Assembly: GCA_023382595.1 (NCBI GenBank)
Contig: JAHDWB010000001.1
Location: 1,550,001-1,614,000 of the forward strand
Reading direction: 5' to 3'
Source: Anaerolineales bacterium
Lineage (GTDB): Bacteria; Chloroflexota; Anaerolineae; Anaerolineales; Villigracilaceae
DNA length: 64,000 nucleotides
Part shown: piece after piece, positions 16,345 to 25,927 of the stretch
How the letters are laid out: each line of letters begins with the position of its first letter
Position numbering within the stretch: the stretch's first letter is position 1
Translations under genes and position numbers: made by a program
The notes under the pieces: model-generated
Seen by the model: only the letters and a program-made list of their open reading frames with translations
Told to the model about the DNA's origin: nothing
Database searches by the model: none

Positions 16345-17880
16345 ATGAACTCCATCGCCATTCTCGATTTTGGATCCCAGTACGCCCAGATCATCGCCCG
16401 CCGCGTGCGTGAGGCACAAGTCTATTGCGAGCTATTTCCGTGGGATGCGCCGCAGGAACAAATCCTTTCGATCCACCCGAAGGGATTTATTTTGTCAGGC
16501 GGACCCAGATCCGTTTACGAAGAGAACGCCCCTTTCATTCAAAAATTCATCCTCGAAAGCGGACTTCCCATTCTTGGCATTTGCTACGGCATGCAAGCCA
16601 TCACCCACGCTCTCGGCGGCAAGGTGGATCCCTCCGCCCAGCGCGAATACGGTCACGCCGAAATCCAATCCCTAATTTCTACTCCTCTACTCTCGAATAT
16701 CTCCAAAGTCTGGATGTCCCACGGCGACAAAGTCACTCAACTGCCCGAAGGTTTTGAAGCGCTCGCCAAAAGCGGCAACAGTCCCTACGCGGCGATGGGC
16801 GATCTCAAACGAAAATACTTCGGCGTGCAATTTCACCCCGAAGTGCATCATACCCCCAACGGCATCGAACTCTTCAAACATTTCGCAGCCGACATCTGCG
16901 GCATCCTGCCCGACTGGACGCCCGCCAACATCATCGAAGAAAGCGTCAAGCGGATTCGCGAACAGGTTGGCGATGGGCGCGTGCTTGCGGCGGTTTCGGG
17001 CGGCGTGGATTCGTCTGTCGCGGCGGCGCTCGTCCACAAGGCGATAGGCGACCAACTCGTCTGCGTATTTGTGGATACGGGACTCCTGCGCGCGGATGAA
17101 GGCACGCAGGTCGCTTCGGCCTTTCGGGGCGGCTTGGGTGCTGAACTTGTGACCGTTAACGCCGCTGACGATTTTCTCGGCGCATTGAAGGGCGTCACCG
17201 ACCCCGAGCAAAAGCGAAGAATCGTCGGTGAGAAATTCATCCGCATTTTCGAACGCGAAGCAAAGGATCTTGGTCAGCCGAAATTTTTGGTGCAGGGGAC
17301 GATCTACCCTGATGTTGTGGAATCTTCCGGTCCTGATCGCAGCAAGGCGGCGAAGATCAAATCGCATCACAACGTGGGCGGCTTGCCCGAAGACATGGAA
17401 TTTGAACTCGTCGAACCGCTGCGTTATCTATTCAAGGATGAAGTCCGCTTGGTGGGAGAAGCTCTCGGACTAAACGATGGCTTGGTGTGGAGACAGCCGT
17501 TCCCGGGTCCGGGCTTGACCGTGCGCTGTCTCGGGGAGTGTACGCCCGAGCGTGTATCCCGTTTGCGGGCGGCGGATAAGATCCTGCTGGAAGAATTATC
17601 CAAAGCGGGTTTTCTGGGGAAGGGAGCGCAGACCTCGCAGGCATTCGTCGTGCTTCTGCCCGTGCGCTCGGTGGGCGTGATGGGCGATCAGCGGACGTAT
17701 CAGGAAGCCGCCGCCATCCGCGCCGTGACGACCGACGATTTCATGACCGCCGATTGGGCGCGCCTGCCGCACGACCTGCTGGCGCGGGTGTCGAGCCGTA
17801 TCGTCAACGAGGTGGAAGGAATCAACCGCGTGGTGTATGATATTACCAGCAAGCCGCCAGCGACAATTGAATGGGAGTGA
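16345..17880 (+). CDS. guaA: GMP synthase (glutamine-hydrolysing)
   Basis: A ~511-aa bifunctional enzyme converting XMP to GMP. The class I amidotransferase domain has GICYGMQ (Cys80) and FHPEVHHT. The ATP-pyrophosphatase domain has [14 protein letters not shown] and the C-terminal dimerisation domain ends in KPPATIEWE. The start was chosen at [12 protein letters not shown], the standard N-terminus; an ATG five codons upstream is possible. No clear ribosome binding site. With xpt it makes a purine salvage group. Confidence 0.96.
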   Translation: MNSIAILDFGSQYAQIIARRVREAQVYCELFPWDAPQEQILSIHPKGFILSGGPRSVYEENAPFIQKFILESGLPILGICYGMQAITHALGGKVDPSAQREYGHAEIQSLISTPLLSNISKVWMSHGDKVTQLPEGFEALAKSGNSPYAAMGDLKRKYFGVQFHPEVHHTPNGIELFKHFAADICGILPDWTPANIIEESVKRIREQVGDGRVLAAVSGGVDSSVAAALVHKAIGDQLVCVFVDTGLLRADEGTQVASAFRGGLGAELVTVNAADDFLGALKGVTDPEQKRRIVGEKFIRIFEREAKDLGQPKFLVQGTIYPDVVESSGPDRSKAAKIKSHHNVGGLPEDMEFELVEPLRYLFKDEVRLVGEALGLNDGLVWRQPFPGPGLTVRCLGECTPERVSRLRAADKILLEELSKAGFLGKGAQTSQAFVVLLPVRSVGVMGDQRTYQEAAAIRAVTTDDFMTADWARLPHDLLARVSSRIVNEVEGINRVVYDITSKPPATIEWE

Positions 17881-17917
17881 GTTTGGGTTGGACATTTAAG
17901 GTGGCAAGGAGAAAAAA

Positions 17918-18811
17918 ATGAAATTTGATCTTGGTGAAGTGCTGACGCGTATGTGGAAGATCGGTTGGAAGCACAAGGTGCTGTGGCTGTGGCAGATGCT
18001 GCCGGGAGCGGTGACCTTTGTAGTGATGCCTTTGTTCATCCTCTCGAACCCCGGCTTTTTGATGATGATGCCCGAGCCGTTCAGTAACTATGCCGATGAG
18101 TCGTGGATCTTGCTTATATTTTCAGGGCTGATGATAGTTGTCACCGTCTTGTCGATGCTTCTTGGGACCATCGCCCAATTAACGACGGTCTATGGCGCAT
18201 TAAAGGTGGAACAAGGCGCGGAAAAACTTACATTCATCGGTTTGTTAAACGAGAGTAAGCCTTACTTCTGGCGCATATTGGGGCTGTATGCCATCTTTGT
18301 AGGCGCATGGATGGTTCTTTACTTTGCGGTTATGTTCTTTTTCATGGCGGGATCCATGCTCACCATGGGGCTGGCGACCCTATGCTTTATGCCCTTTTTC
18401 CTGTTGTTATTGCCGGTCATGTTGGTTGGCTATTCAGTCTTGGAACTGGCGCAAGCCGCCATCATCGCGGATGACATGCGTACGTTTCACTCCATTTCGC
18501 ACGGCTGGAAGCTCTTTCGTGAAAACTGGCTGGGAGCCACCCTGCTGATGTTGATCCTTTATTTCGGTCTCACTACGCTTTCCAGTGTTGCGGTATTTCC
18601 GATAATGGCGCCAATGATGGCTTTCCCGATCATGGCGGAAATACAAGGCAATATAAACAACTTTATGATGATATTCTTACTTGTGCTGTTTCCGCTTGCA
18701 CTGTTCCTGATGGTTATCATCCAGGGGATTCTCATGGCATTCTTCCAATCCGCCTGGGCAGTGACCTATCTGCGGATCACACGAGGCGGGACATCCACGC
18801 CTCAAGCCTGA
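17918..18811 (+). CDS. Polytopic membrane protein, paralogue 1
   Basis: A 297-aa protein beginning KFDLGEVLTRMWKIGWKHKVLW with about six transmembrane segments. It is clearly paralogous to the next gene (same N-terminal motif, same WxKVExGAExLTF and LAQAAI segments). It looks like the DUF7544 / glycerophosphodiesterase membrane-domain type seen in Chloroflexota. AAGGAG precedes the start. Function unknown. Confidence 0.6.
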   Translation: MKFDLGEVLTRMWKIGWKHKVLWLWQMLPGAVTFVVMPLFILSNPGFLMMMPEPFSNYADESWILLIFSGLMIVVTVLSMLLGTIAQLTTVYGALKVEQGAEKLTFIGLLNESKPYFWRILGLYAIFVGAWMVLYFAVMFFFMAGSMLTMGLATLCFMPFFLLLLPVMLVGYSVLELAQAAIIADDMRTFHSISHGWKLFRENWLGATLLMLILYFGLTTLSSVAVFPIMAPMMAFPIMAEIQGNINNFMMIFLLVLFPLALFLMVIIQGILMAFFQSAWAVTYLRITRGGTSTPQA

Positions 18812-18927
18812 CCCGGTGGAAGGAATCGATCGGGTGGGGTATCATTCTGTCAGCGACTTTTCGGGTTTTCCGCCGTATGTATTCTTGAAATGTAAAAAAG
18901 GCAGAGAAATTCGATAAAGGAGAACGT

Positions 18928-19881
18928 ATGAACAACTTCAATCTTGGCGAGGTCCTGACCCGCGCCTGGCAGATCATTTGGAAGCATAAAATCCTGTGGG
19001 TCTTTGGCGTTTTTGCTATATTTGCAAGCAGCGGTGGCGGCGGGGGAGGAGGAGGTGGCGGGGGCACCGGTTATCAAACAGGTTCCGACGAGTTTCCGAT
19101 CCCAACCAATGAATTGGAACGCGCATTCCAGCAATTCGCTCAATTCATCGAACAGAATCTGTGGATCGTCTTCGTTTTCATTGCTGTTGCCATCATCCTG
19201 TCCCTGCTCTTTTATGCGCTCGGCATCATGGGCAGGATCGGCTTGATCAAAGGAGTGCATAAAGTGGAAAAGGGCGCGGAACAACTGACCTTCGCCGAAC
19301 TGTGGTCGGAGAGCATGCCGTATTTCTGGCGTGTCTTCGGCTTGAACTTTCTGGTCGGGCTGGCGGTTGCCGTGCTGTTCCTCATCATCTTTGTGCCGAT
19401 GGTGTTCGTGAGCATTGTCACCTTCGGACTGGGCTTCCTCTGTCTGATCCCGCTGCTCTGCGTCCTGATCCCGCTGAGCTGGGTGGTCATGGTCATCCTT
19501 GAACAGGCGCAAGCCGCCATTGTGATCGAGAACCTCGGCATGTGGGACAGCTTCAAGCGCGGCTGGGAGATCGTCAAAGCCAATGCCGTGAACTTCCTCC
19601 TGCTGGCGCTGGTCCTGTTCATCGGCGGCGCGGTTATCGGCATCTTTATTGCGCTTCCGATCATCCTGACGGTTGTTCCCCTGATTGCCGGCATACGGAT
19701 GCTGAATGAGACGCTCATGCCCCTCTATATTGCAATGGCGTGCTGCGCCCTTTACATCCCCATCCTGTACCTGCTCACTGGTATACTCACTGCCTATATC
19801 CAGTCCGTGTGGACGCTGACCTTCCTGCGTCTCACCAAATCTGATGAGGAAACACCCGTTTTTGTCGAGGCGAATGCGTAA
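18928..19881 (+). CDS. Polytopic membrane protein with poly-glycine loop, paralogue 2
   Basis: 317 aa, paralogue of the upstream gene. After the first membrane helix it carries eleven consecutive glycines (~residues 35-45), encoded by a GGN-rich tract at 19030-19066, which may vary in length. About six to seven transmembrane segments follow. AAGGAG precedes the ATG. It overlaps the FHA gene by 8 bp, so the two membrane proteins, FHA protein and phosphatase are likely one transcript. Confidence 0.6.
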   Translation: MNNFNLGEVLTRAWQIIWKHKILWVFGVFAIFASSGGGGGGGGGGGTGYQTGSDEFPIPTNELERAFQQFAQFIEQNLWIVFVFIAVAIILSLLFYALGIMGRIGLIKGVHKVEKGAEQLTFAELWSESMPYFWRVFGLNFLVGLAVAVLFLIIFVPMVFVSIVTFGLGFLCLIPLLCVLIPLSWVVMVILEQAQAAIVIENLGMWDSFKRGWEIVKANAVNFLLLALVLFIGGAVIGIFIALPIILTVVPLIAGIRMLNETLMPLYIAMACCALYIPILYLLTGILTAYIQSVWTLTFLRLTKSDEETPVFVEANA

Positions 19882-21799
19882 AAACAAAACCCTGCTTTTC
19901 CTGCTCGTTCTAGGGCTTGTCTTCAGCGTTGTGTCGCAGGCGCGGGCGCAGCAAACCGGCGCCATCGTGACGCTCTACAACGCGGATGCATCCAACTTCC
20001 CGACCGTCTCCGCCTTTGTGGATGTGTACGACGCCCAGCGGATTTTCGCCTCCGGACTCGCTCCGGAGGCTGTTTCCGTTATAGAAAATGGACAGACCCT
20101 CCCGGTTGATTCGCTGGTCGAAATGGCGATCCCCCTGCAGTTGGCGGTCGCCGTCAATCAAGGTCCCGCGCTTGCAACGCAGAACGCCAACGGTATCTCG
20201 CGCTTCCAGCGCGTTTCACAGGTCATCGCACAATGGGCGGAGAGCCGTCCCGCCGACCTGCCCGATGACCTCAGCCTCGTCAGCCAGGCGGGACCCGTTA
20301 TCAACCATGCCAGCCCTGCGGATTTCATCGTCGGATTAAACGGTTTCCAGCCGGACCTGCGCGCCTCGCGCCCCAACTTGCAATCCCTCGTCACCGCGCT
20401 GGATGTGGTCAGCGCGCAAACGCCTTATCTCGGCATGAAGCGCGCCATCCTGTTCATCACCCCGTTGATGGATGACCCCTCCCTTGCCGCATCTCTTGAA
20501 CCGCTGATCCAGCGCGCGCTCGAGAACAACGTCCGCGTATTTGTCTGGTACGTGGATGCAAACACCACCTTTACCACCACCAGCGCGGCGATCTTCAACA
20601 ATCTTGCCATTCAGACCGGCGGGAGCATGTTCCAGTATTCAGGCGAGGAACGCTTCCCCGATCCGGAAGCCTATTTTTCAATTCTACGCCGCATCTACCA
20701 GTTGACTTACACATCGCGATTGAATACGTCCGGCGACCATGAACTACGGGTTCAGGTCAACCTGCCGTCGGTCGGGAACATGCTTTCCAATGGGCAATCG
20801 TTCAATTTGAACGTCCAGCCGCCCAACCCGTTCCTGGTCGCGCCGCAATTGCAGATCACACGTCAGGCTCCGGAGGATGACCCGTTCAACACGGACATGC
20901 TCCTGCCCGAAACCCAGCAGATCGAGATCATCGTCGAATTCCCGGATGGACATCCGCGCCCACTCACGCGGACGACCCTGTATGTGGATGGAGACATCGT
21001 GGACGAGAATACGTCCGAACCGTTCGATGTCTTCACATGGGATTTGACCGCCTACGATGCCAACGGCGAACATCAGGTCGTCGTTGAGGCAGTGGACGTG
21101 CTTGGTTTTAGCAAGGCAAGCCTGCCGGTTCCGATCGCGGTTACGGTTGTCAAACCTCCCAGCGGACCGACCGCTTTCCTCGCGAAATATCGCACATGGA
21201 TCACTTTTGCATCCATCATTCTCGCGGGACTGGTGCTGTTCTTCATCCTGATCAGCGGGCGGGTGCGGATCCCCACCCTGCGTTCCCTGCGCGAGGCGCG
21301 CCGCGCGCAAAATGATCCGTTGACCCAGCCGATCAATGTGCTGGAGGAGGAGGCATTGCCCGCCTCCATGCAGGTGAAAACCAAAAAGCGGCGCACCACG
21401 TCAAAGAAAACAGAATCAGTTTCAAAGTCCGGCGGTGATGCGGCTGCTTCCCTCATCCGCTTGAATGAGGATGGGCAGTTTGCCGCGGTTGCGCCGCTCC
21501 CGCTGAATGGACAGGAACTTATTTTGGGGACCGATCCGGTACAATGCAGTCATATTTTGGATCATCCATCCATTTCATCCGTCCATGCGCGCCTGCGCCT
21601 GACAGATGACGGCGGTTATCTTTTGATGGATAACAATTCGATCGCGGGGACATGGGTGAACTATGAGCCAATCCCCCGTGAGGGCTATCGGCTTATGCAT
21701 GGGGATATGGTACACTTTGGACAGTTGGTGTACCGATTTATGCTCAGAACGCCTCCGCCACCATCATTACCGAAGGTCACTGTCCAAATCGAAGGATGA
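19874..21799 (+). CDS. Secreted-VWA-like / transmembrane / FHA protein
   Basis: A 641-aa protein with a signal peptide (LLFLLVLGLVFSVVSQARA), an extracytoplasmic part with a von Willebrand A-like fold (~60-260; ILFITPLMDD, VFVWYVDAN), a single transmembrane helix near 430-450 and a cytoplasmic FHA domain (~530-620; HPSISSVHARLRL, GTWVN). FHA domains bind phosphothreonine. The start (ATG 19874) overlaps the previous stop by 8 bp, and the stop overlaps the PP2C start by 4 bp. The gene probably senses something outside and docks a phosphorylated partner inside; no Ser/Thr kinase is in the window. Confidence 0.75.
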   Translation: MRKNKTLLFLLVLGLVFSVVSQARAQQTGAIVTLYNADASNFPTVSAFVDVYDAQRIFASGLAPEAVSVIENGQTLPVDSLVEMAIPLQLAVAVNQGPALATQNANGISRFQRVSQVIAQWAESRPADLPDDLSLVSQAGPVINHASPADFIVGLNGFQPDLRASRPNLQSLVTALDVVSAQTPYLGMKRAILFITPLMDDPSLAASLEPLIQRALENNVRVFVWYVDANTTFTTTSAAIFNNLAIQTGGSMFQYSGEERFPDPEAYFSILRRIYQLTYTSRLNTSGDHELRVQVNLPSVGNMLSNGQSFNLNVQPPNPFLVAPQLQITRQAPEDDPFNTDMLLPETQQIEIIVEFPDGHPRPLTRTTLYVDGDIVDENTSEPFDVFTWDLTAYDANGEHQVVVEAVDVLGFSKASLPVPIAVTVVKPPSGPTAFLAKYRTWITFASIILAGLVLFFILISGRVRIPTLRSLREARRAQNDPLTQPINVLEEEALPASMQVKTKKRRTTSKKTESVSKSGGDAAASLIRLNEDGQFAAVAPLPLNGQELILGTDPVQCSHILDHPSISSVHARLRLTDDGGYLLMDNNSIAGTWVNYEPIPREGYRLMHGDMVHFGQLVYRFMLRTPPPPSLPKVTVQIEG

Positions 21800-22662
21800 T
21801 TCGTACAACACTTGCTCATCTGCATATTGCCGCACTTAGCCATGCTGGCAAGTCCGGCAAAAATAATGAGGATCGTTATGCGATCTCGTCTTTCCAATTG
21901 GGGAAGGATGATGCTCGCCCATCGGTATTTGCGATCGTTGCGGATGGGATTGGGGGACATCAAGCCGGTGAAGTCGCCGCTGAACTTGCCGTCAACTATA
22001 TCGGCATGCATGTGGCGGAAAGTAATGCCAAGAAACCCCTGAAGATCCTTGAAAATGCCATCCACGATGCCAGTCAGGCGATTGCGGCGCACTCCGCCGG
22101 AAAGGCGGACAAGGAAGGCATGGGCGCCACCTGTGCCTGTGCATGGATCATTGAGAACCGTTTATACACCGCCTATGTGGGCGACACACGTATTTATCTA
22201 TTGCGGGGAAAATTCATCCAACGCCTGTCCATTGACCACACCTGGGTGCAGGAGGCGTACGAGAAGGGCATCATTACTGCCGAGCAAATGCACGACCATC
22301 CCAATGTGCATGTCATCCGCCGTCACCTTGGCGGCGTAAAACTGCCCGAAGTCGATTTCCGTCTGCGCATCGACAATGATGAAACCGACGAGGAATCCAT
22401 CAACAATCAAGGATTCCATCTTGAGCCCGGCGACACCATCCTGCTTTGCACCGACGGTCTGACTGACCTCGTCTGGGACGACGAAATCCAGCAGATCATC
22501 CGCTCGAAAAAGGATTTGAAATCCGCCGCCGAAGCGCTGGTCAATCTCGCCAATGAACGCGGCGGACACGATAATATTACGGTCGCATTGCTTTCGATGC
22601 CGAGGTTGGAGGAAACTACTCTCAAGAAACAGGGCTTGTTCGGCTGGCTGCTGGGCGAATAA
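21796..22662 (+). CDS. PP2C-family serine/threonine phosphatase
   Basis: A 288-aa PPM phosphatase with the metal-binding motifs NEDRY, ADGIGGHQAGEVAA near residues 51-64, YVGDTRIYL, CTDGLTDLVWDDE and GHDNITVAL. It should remove phosphate from Ser/Thr in the cytoplasm. It overlaps the FHA gene (ATGA), a strong sign of a functional pair that opposes a Hanks-type kinase encoded elsewhere. Confidence 0.92.
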   Translation: MIRTTLAHLHIAALSHAGKSGKNNEDRYAISSFQLGKDDARPSVFAIVADGIGGHQAGEVAAELAVNYIGMHVAESNAKKPLKILENAIHDASQAIAAHSAGKADKEGMGATCACAWIIENRLYTAYVGDTRIYLLRGKFIQRLSIDHTWVQEAYEKGIITAEQMHDHPNVHVIRRHLGGVKLPEVDFRLRIDNDETDEESINNQGFHLEPGDTILLCTDGLTDLVWDDEIQQIIRSKKDLKSAAEALVNLANERGGHDNITVALLSMPRLEETTLKKQGLFGWLLGE

Positions 22663-22730
22663 ACGCGCCTCACGCCCCGCTCTGAATTGTCCGCCAAAAT
22701 CGAGCAGATTCTTCCCCGAAGTTTTTTCAA

Positions 22731-22756
22731 ATCAGGCTTTCAGCCTGATGTTTTTT
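22731..22756. terminator. Terminator between PP2C and plsY
   Basis: ATCAGGCT and AGCCTGAT arms followed by GTTTTTTT on the + strand. It overlaps the last codons of the convergent plsY. Confidence 0.75.
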
Positions 22757-23336
22757 TCTCCCGATCCAGCCACAACTCCCGATATTTGCGATTCCAATCG
22801 ATCAAAAAACGGATCGCGATCACAATTCCCGCGCCGGCAATGACCCACATGGATGCATCGCGGATGTTCAACAGCCACAGCATCGGCGCGGCGAGAACGC
22901 CGGTCGCCACGCTTGCCCGTGCCGAATGACGTATGATCAGCACCAGCAAAAGCAAAAGCGCAAAACAGATCAGAAATGCCAGCGGATTGACCGCCAGCAT
23001 TGCGCCGCCTGCTGTTGCCAGCCCCATCCCGCCGCGGAAACCTGCAAACACGGTCCAGCAGTGACCGATAACTGTGGCAGTTGCCGTCAGCGCAATGACC
23101 CACGTCTCTCCGGAATATTTCACAGCGAGAAAGGTCGGCAGAAATCCCTTGGCGATGTCCAAAATGAGAACGAGTGCGCCCCAGCCAAACCCTGCCTGGC
23201 GGATGGTGTTCGTGGTGGTGGCATGACCCGACCCTGCATTGCGCACGTCCACGCCTTTGACGTAGCGTGTGACCCAGATCGAGAACGGGAGCGAGCCGAG
23301 TAAATATCCGAGAATGGGGAATATGAAGTTTGTCAT
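22740..23336 (-). CDS. plsY: Glycerol-3-phosphate acyltransferase PlsY
   Basis: A 198-aa polytopic enzyme that transfers an acyl group from acyl-phosphate to glycerol-3-phosphate, the first step of phospholipid synthesis. The three family motifs are visible: GYLLGSLPFS at the start, NAGSGHATTTNTIRQAG near residues 35-51, and GHCWTVFAGFRGGMGLAT near 108-125. The usual FKGGKG is FRGGMG here, a mild deviation at the third motif. The start is not backed by a strong ribosome binding site. Confidence 0.9.
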   Translation of the reverse strand: MTNFIFPILGYLLGSLPFSIWVTRYVKGVDVRNAGSGHATTTNTIRQAGFGWGALVLILDIAKGFLPTFLAVKYSGETWVIALTATATVIGHCWTVFAGFRGGMGLATAGGAMLAVNPLAFLICFALLLLLVLIIRHSARASVATGVLAAPMLWLLNIRDASMWVIAGAGIVIAIRFLIDWNRKYRELWLDREKKTSG

Positions 23337-23385
23337 GCCTTGTATAACCCCGTTGATGTGAAAAGTTTTATGCCGCCATAAATAC

Positions 23386-23440
23386 GGAGTGCAGACTTCA
23401 ATCTGCTAAAAAAAGCGCGGACTGAAAAGTCCGCACTTCG
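23386..23440. repeat. Hairpin repeat with GCGGACT arms
   Basis: CGGAGTGCAGACT and AGTCCGCACTTCG pair at 11 of 13 positions around an inner GCGGACT/AGTCCGC hairpin (23417-23434). It occupies the gap between plsY and the SDR-DUF2867 gene and may double as a terminator. Confidence 0.6.
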
Positions 23441-23447
23441 GGAAAAT

Positions 23448-24914
23448 TTAGTACGATCTTGCCAGCACCCGCGCCCGTGACGCCACCCGGCGCGCGAGAC
23501 CGTCGAATAGCGGTTTGTGGAAGGGCCACATGGCATACCAATACAAAAATCCGAACAAGCCATACGGCGCAAAGTATGCGGTGACGGTGAACAGCGTCTT
23601 GTCGTTTTCCTTCGGCAGGGACTCGAATTGAAGCCATGCCTTGCCCGGTAATTTCATCTCTGCCCGCAGGCGCATCAGGCGGTTCTTCTCCACAGTTTCC
23701 ACGCGCCAGAAATCGAGCGATTCGCCGGGGTTGATCTCATCAGGGTGACGCCTTCCGCGCCGCAAGCCGACGCCGCCGATGGCTTTATCGAGCCAGCCGC
23801 GCAGTGCCCAACTCCAATCCATGTACAGCCAGCCGCGTTCGCCGCCGATGCCTGTGTACGAGCGGAAGACCGTCTCGGCGGGCAGGTCGAGTTCCATTTG
23901 ACGGCGTTCGATGTACATGCCTTCTTCCACTACAAACTCATACGGCTTGACATCGCCCACCGCGGTGACCAATGCATCCGACCATGACGTTTCCACGTTG
24001 TCGCGTTGGATGCGTCCGAGCGCAAGATGCGCGGCGGTTTGGAAATCAAGCGGCTGGATGTGCGGGAACAATTTCCGCGCATCATCGTCACGGACGATCA
24101 AGTTTGCACGCAGACCTTCGATCAGCGGGGCGACCACGCGCCAGTGGATCGGCGTGACCATGTGAACCCAGTACGCGGAGAGACGCGGAGCGTGGAACGG
24201 CGTGCGGATCAACCAGCGGCGGAGATTCCGCTCCTTTGCATAACCAAGCAGCATGTCCGCGTAGGTGAGGCGGGTGGGACCTCCGATCTCGATCACGCGC
24301 CCAACACTGTCGGGTGTGTGAATCGCATCCACCAGATAGGAAAGCACATCACGGATGGCGATGGGTTGCGCCTGTGAGAAGAACCACGCAGGACAAACAA
24401 GGATCGGCTCGCGTTCGGTGAGATAACGGATCATTTCAAAAAGCGCAGAACCCGAACCGATGATCATGCCCGCGCGTATCTCGGTGACGGGCACTTTGCT
24501 GTATCGAAGCAGATAGCCCGTTTCATGACGCGCGCGTAAATACGGCGATAAGTTTGCGGTCGGGTCAACCAACTCGCCAAGATAGATGATGCGTTCGACG
24601 CCCGCTTCTTCCGCCGCATGTGCGAAAATACGCGCGATCTGCAAGTCGCGCTCTGCATTGATCTTTCCGCCCTGCATTCCATGAATGAGATAATACGCGA
24701 CAGACACATCCTGCATGGCATTGACCAGGTCATCGGGATTAATCGCATCGCCCTCCGCGACCTCAACCTGATTCAACCACCCGCGCCCCTGCAAACGGGA
24801 CGGATCGCGCACAAGGCAGCGCACGCGATATCCTGTTTCCAGCAGTCTCGGCACAAGCCTCCCGCCGACATAGCCTGTGGCTCCGGTGACGAGGATGAGT
24901 TTCTTTTCAGCCAT
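23448..24914 (-). CDS. NAD(P)-binding SDR fused to DUF2867
   Basis: A 488-aa protein. Residues 1-290 form an atypical SDR (VTGATGYVGGRLV; DVSVAYYLIHGM), and the C-terminal ~170 residues (ESLDFWRVETVEKNRLMRLRAEM) match DUF2867, an SRPBCC-like ligand-binding fold. The family is widespread but its substrate is unknown. The start ATG 24914 was preferred over one 33 nt upstream because TATAAT lies 6 nt before it, as in the other leaderless genes here, and no Shine-Dalgarno is present. Confidence 0.75.
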   Translation of the reverse strand: MAEKKLILVTGATGYVGGRLVPRLLETGYRVRCLVRDPSRLQGRGWLNQVEVAEGDAINPDDLVNAMQDVSVAYYLIHGMQGGKINAERDLQIARIFAHAAEEAGVERIIYLGELVDPTANLSPYLRARHETGYLLRYSKVPVTEIRAGMIIGSGSALFEMIRYLTEREPILVCPAWFFSQAQPIAIRDVLSYLVDAIHTPDSVGRVIEIGGPTRLTYADMLLGYAKERNLRRWLIRTPFHAPRLSAYWVHMVTPIHWRVVAPLIEGLRANLIVRDDDARKLFPHIQPLDFQTAAHLALGRIQRDNVETSWSDALVTAVGDVKPYEFVVEEGMYIERRQMELDLPAETVFRSYTGIGGERGWLYMDWSWALRGWLDKAIGGVGLRRGRRHPDEINPGESLDFWRVETVEKNRLMRLRAEMKLPGKAWLQFESLPKENDKTLFTVTAYFAPYGLFGFLYWYAMWPFHKPLFDGLARRVASRARVLARSY

Positions 24915-24920
24915 AAGGGG

Positions 24921-24926
24921 ATTATA
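24921..24926 (-). promoter_or_regulatory. TATAAT -10 box of a leaderless gene
   Basis: TATAAT on the minus strand ends 6 nt before ATG 24914 of the SDR-DUF2867 gene. Confidence 0.6.
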
Positions 24927-25018
24927 CCCAGCGCGCAGGCATTCCATATGCTACAGCATGATGCGAATGTCATTATTTTGGAGGAGGGTTGTCAGGTTTT
25001 GAATTGGTGGGGGAGTTT

Positions 25019-25024
25019 TATAAT
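25019..25024 (+). promoter_or_regulatory. TATAAT -10 candidate for the ZIP transporter
   Basis: TATAAT lies 50 bp before the ZIP start codon. No convincing -35 box at proper spacing. The leader that follows contains GACCGTGGACAATAGACTG, which resembles the CCGTNNACGG repeats seen in mutL and mutS2. Confidence 0.4.
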
Positions 25025-25074
25025 CTGAACAGACCGTGGACAATAGACTGTACACCGTCGTAAAGGAAATCGCA

Positions 25075-25890
25075 ATGTTCATCGAATGGTTTTCCCAACT
25101 TAATCCCATCATGCAGGCGTTTCTGGCGACCTGCTTCACTTGGTTTGTGACCGCGCTTGGGGCAAGCGTGGTGTTTTTCTTCAAGGATGTCAACCGCCGC
25201 TTTCTGGACGGGATGCTCGGCTTTGCCGCAGGCGTGATGATCGCCGCCAGTTTCTGGTCGTTGCTGGCTCCGTCCATTTCAATGGCGGAGGAAATGGGAC
25301 AGCCCGCATGGATGCCTGCCGCGGTTGGGTTTCTGTTGGGCGGTCTCTTCCTCTGGGGCGTGGACAAGATCCTGCCGCACTTGCACATCGGTTTTCCAAT
25401 CGAACAAGCCGAAGGTATCAAAACGAAATGGCAGAGAAGTATCCTGCTCGTGTTGGCGATCACATTGCACAATATCCCGGAAGGATTGGCGGTCGGAGTG
25501 GCGTTTGGCGCCCTGTATGACGGTCACTCGTCCGCGACGCTGGCGGGAGCGATTGCACTGGCGATCGGTATCGGTCTTCAAAACTTCCCCGAAGGGACGT
25601 CAGTCGCTGCGCCATTGCATCGCGCAGGGATGAGCCGCCTGAAGAGTTTCTGGTATGGGCAACTGTCTGGGATTGTCGAACCCATTGCAGGCGTGATGGG
25701 AGCCGCCGCTGTCATCTTCATCAAGCCCTTGCTTCCCTATGCGCTTGCCTTCGCGGCAGGAGCGATGATCTACGTCGTCATCGAAGAGTTGATCCCCGAA
25801 TCGCAACTGGAGAAGGACATCCACATCGCCACCGGCGGCGCGATGCTCGGTTTTGTGATCATGATGATCCTGGATGTGGCGCTGGGGTGA
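25075..25890 (+). CDS. ZIP-family metal transporter
   Basis: A 271-aa transporter with eight predicted transmembrane segments. The metal-binding helices carry [10 protein letters not shown] (TM4) and [10 protein letters not shown] (TM5), the ZIP signature for Zn2+ and Fe2+ uptake, and a later EEL in TM7. The start was set at ATG 25075, preceded by AAGGAAA, not at a GTG 39 nt upstream. Monocistronic by spacing. Confidence 0.9.
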   Translation: MFIEWFSQLNPIMQAFLATCFTWFVTALGASVVFFFKDVNRRFLDGMLGFAAGVMIAASFWSLLAPSISMAEEMGQPAWMPAAVGFLLGGLFLWGVDKILPHLHIGFPIEQAEGIKTKWQRSILLVLAITLHNIPEGLAVGVAFGALYDGHSSATLAGAIALAIGIGLQNFPEGTSVAAPLHRAGMSRLKSFWYGQLSGIVEPIAGVMGAAAVIFIKPLLPYALAFAAGAMIYVVIEELIPESQLEKDIHIATGGAMLGFVIMMILDVALG

Positions 25891-25921
25891 TTGACAGGAA
25901 TGCCCCAATCTAAAGTAGAAT
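25891..25921 (+). promoter_or_regulatory. Promoter of comEC, leaderless type
   Basis: TTGACA at 25891-25896, 19-nt spacer, TAGAAT at 25916-25921, and then ATG at 25928 after 6 nt. The -35 begins directly after the ZIP stop codon. Confidence 0.6.
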
Positions 25922-25927
25922 CCATCA

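Noticed and set aside
16687-17370. 227-codon minus-strand frame inside guaA
   Set aside because: Shadow of the GMP synthase gene.
18850-19965. 371-codon minus-strand frame opposite the membrane paralogue
   Set aside because: Asp/Glu/His-rich low-information translation, mirror of hydrophobic codons on the + strand.
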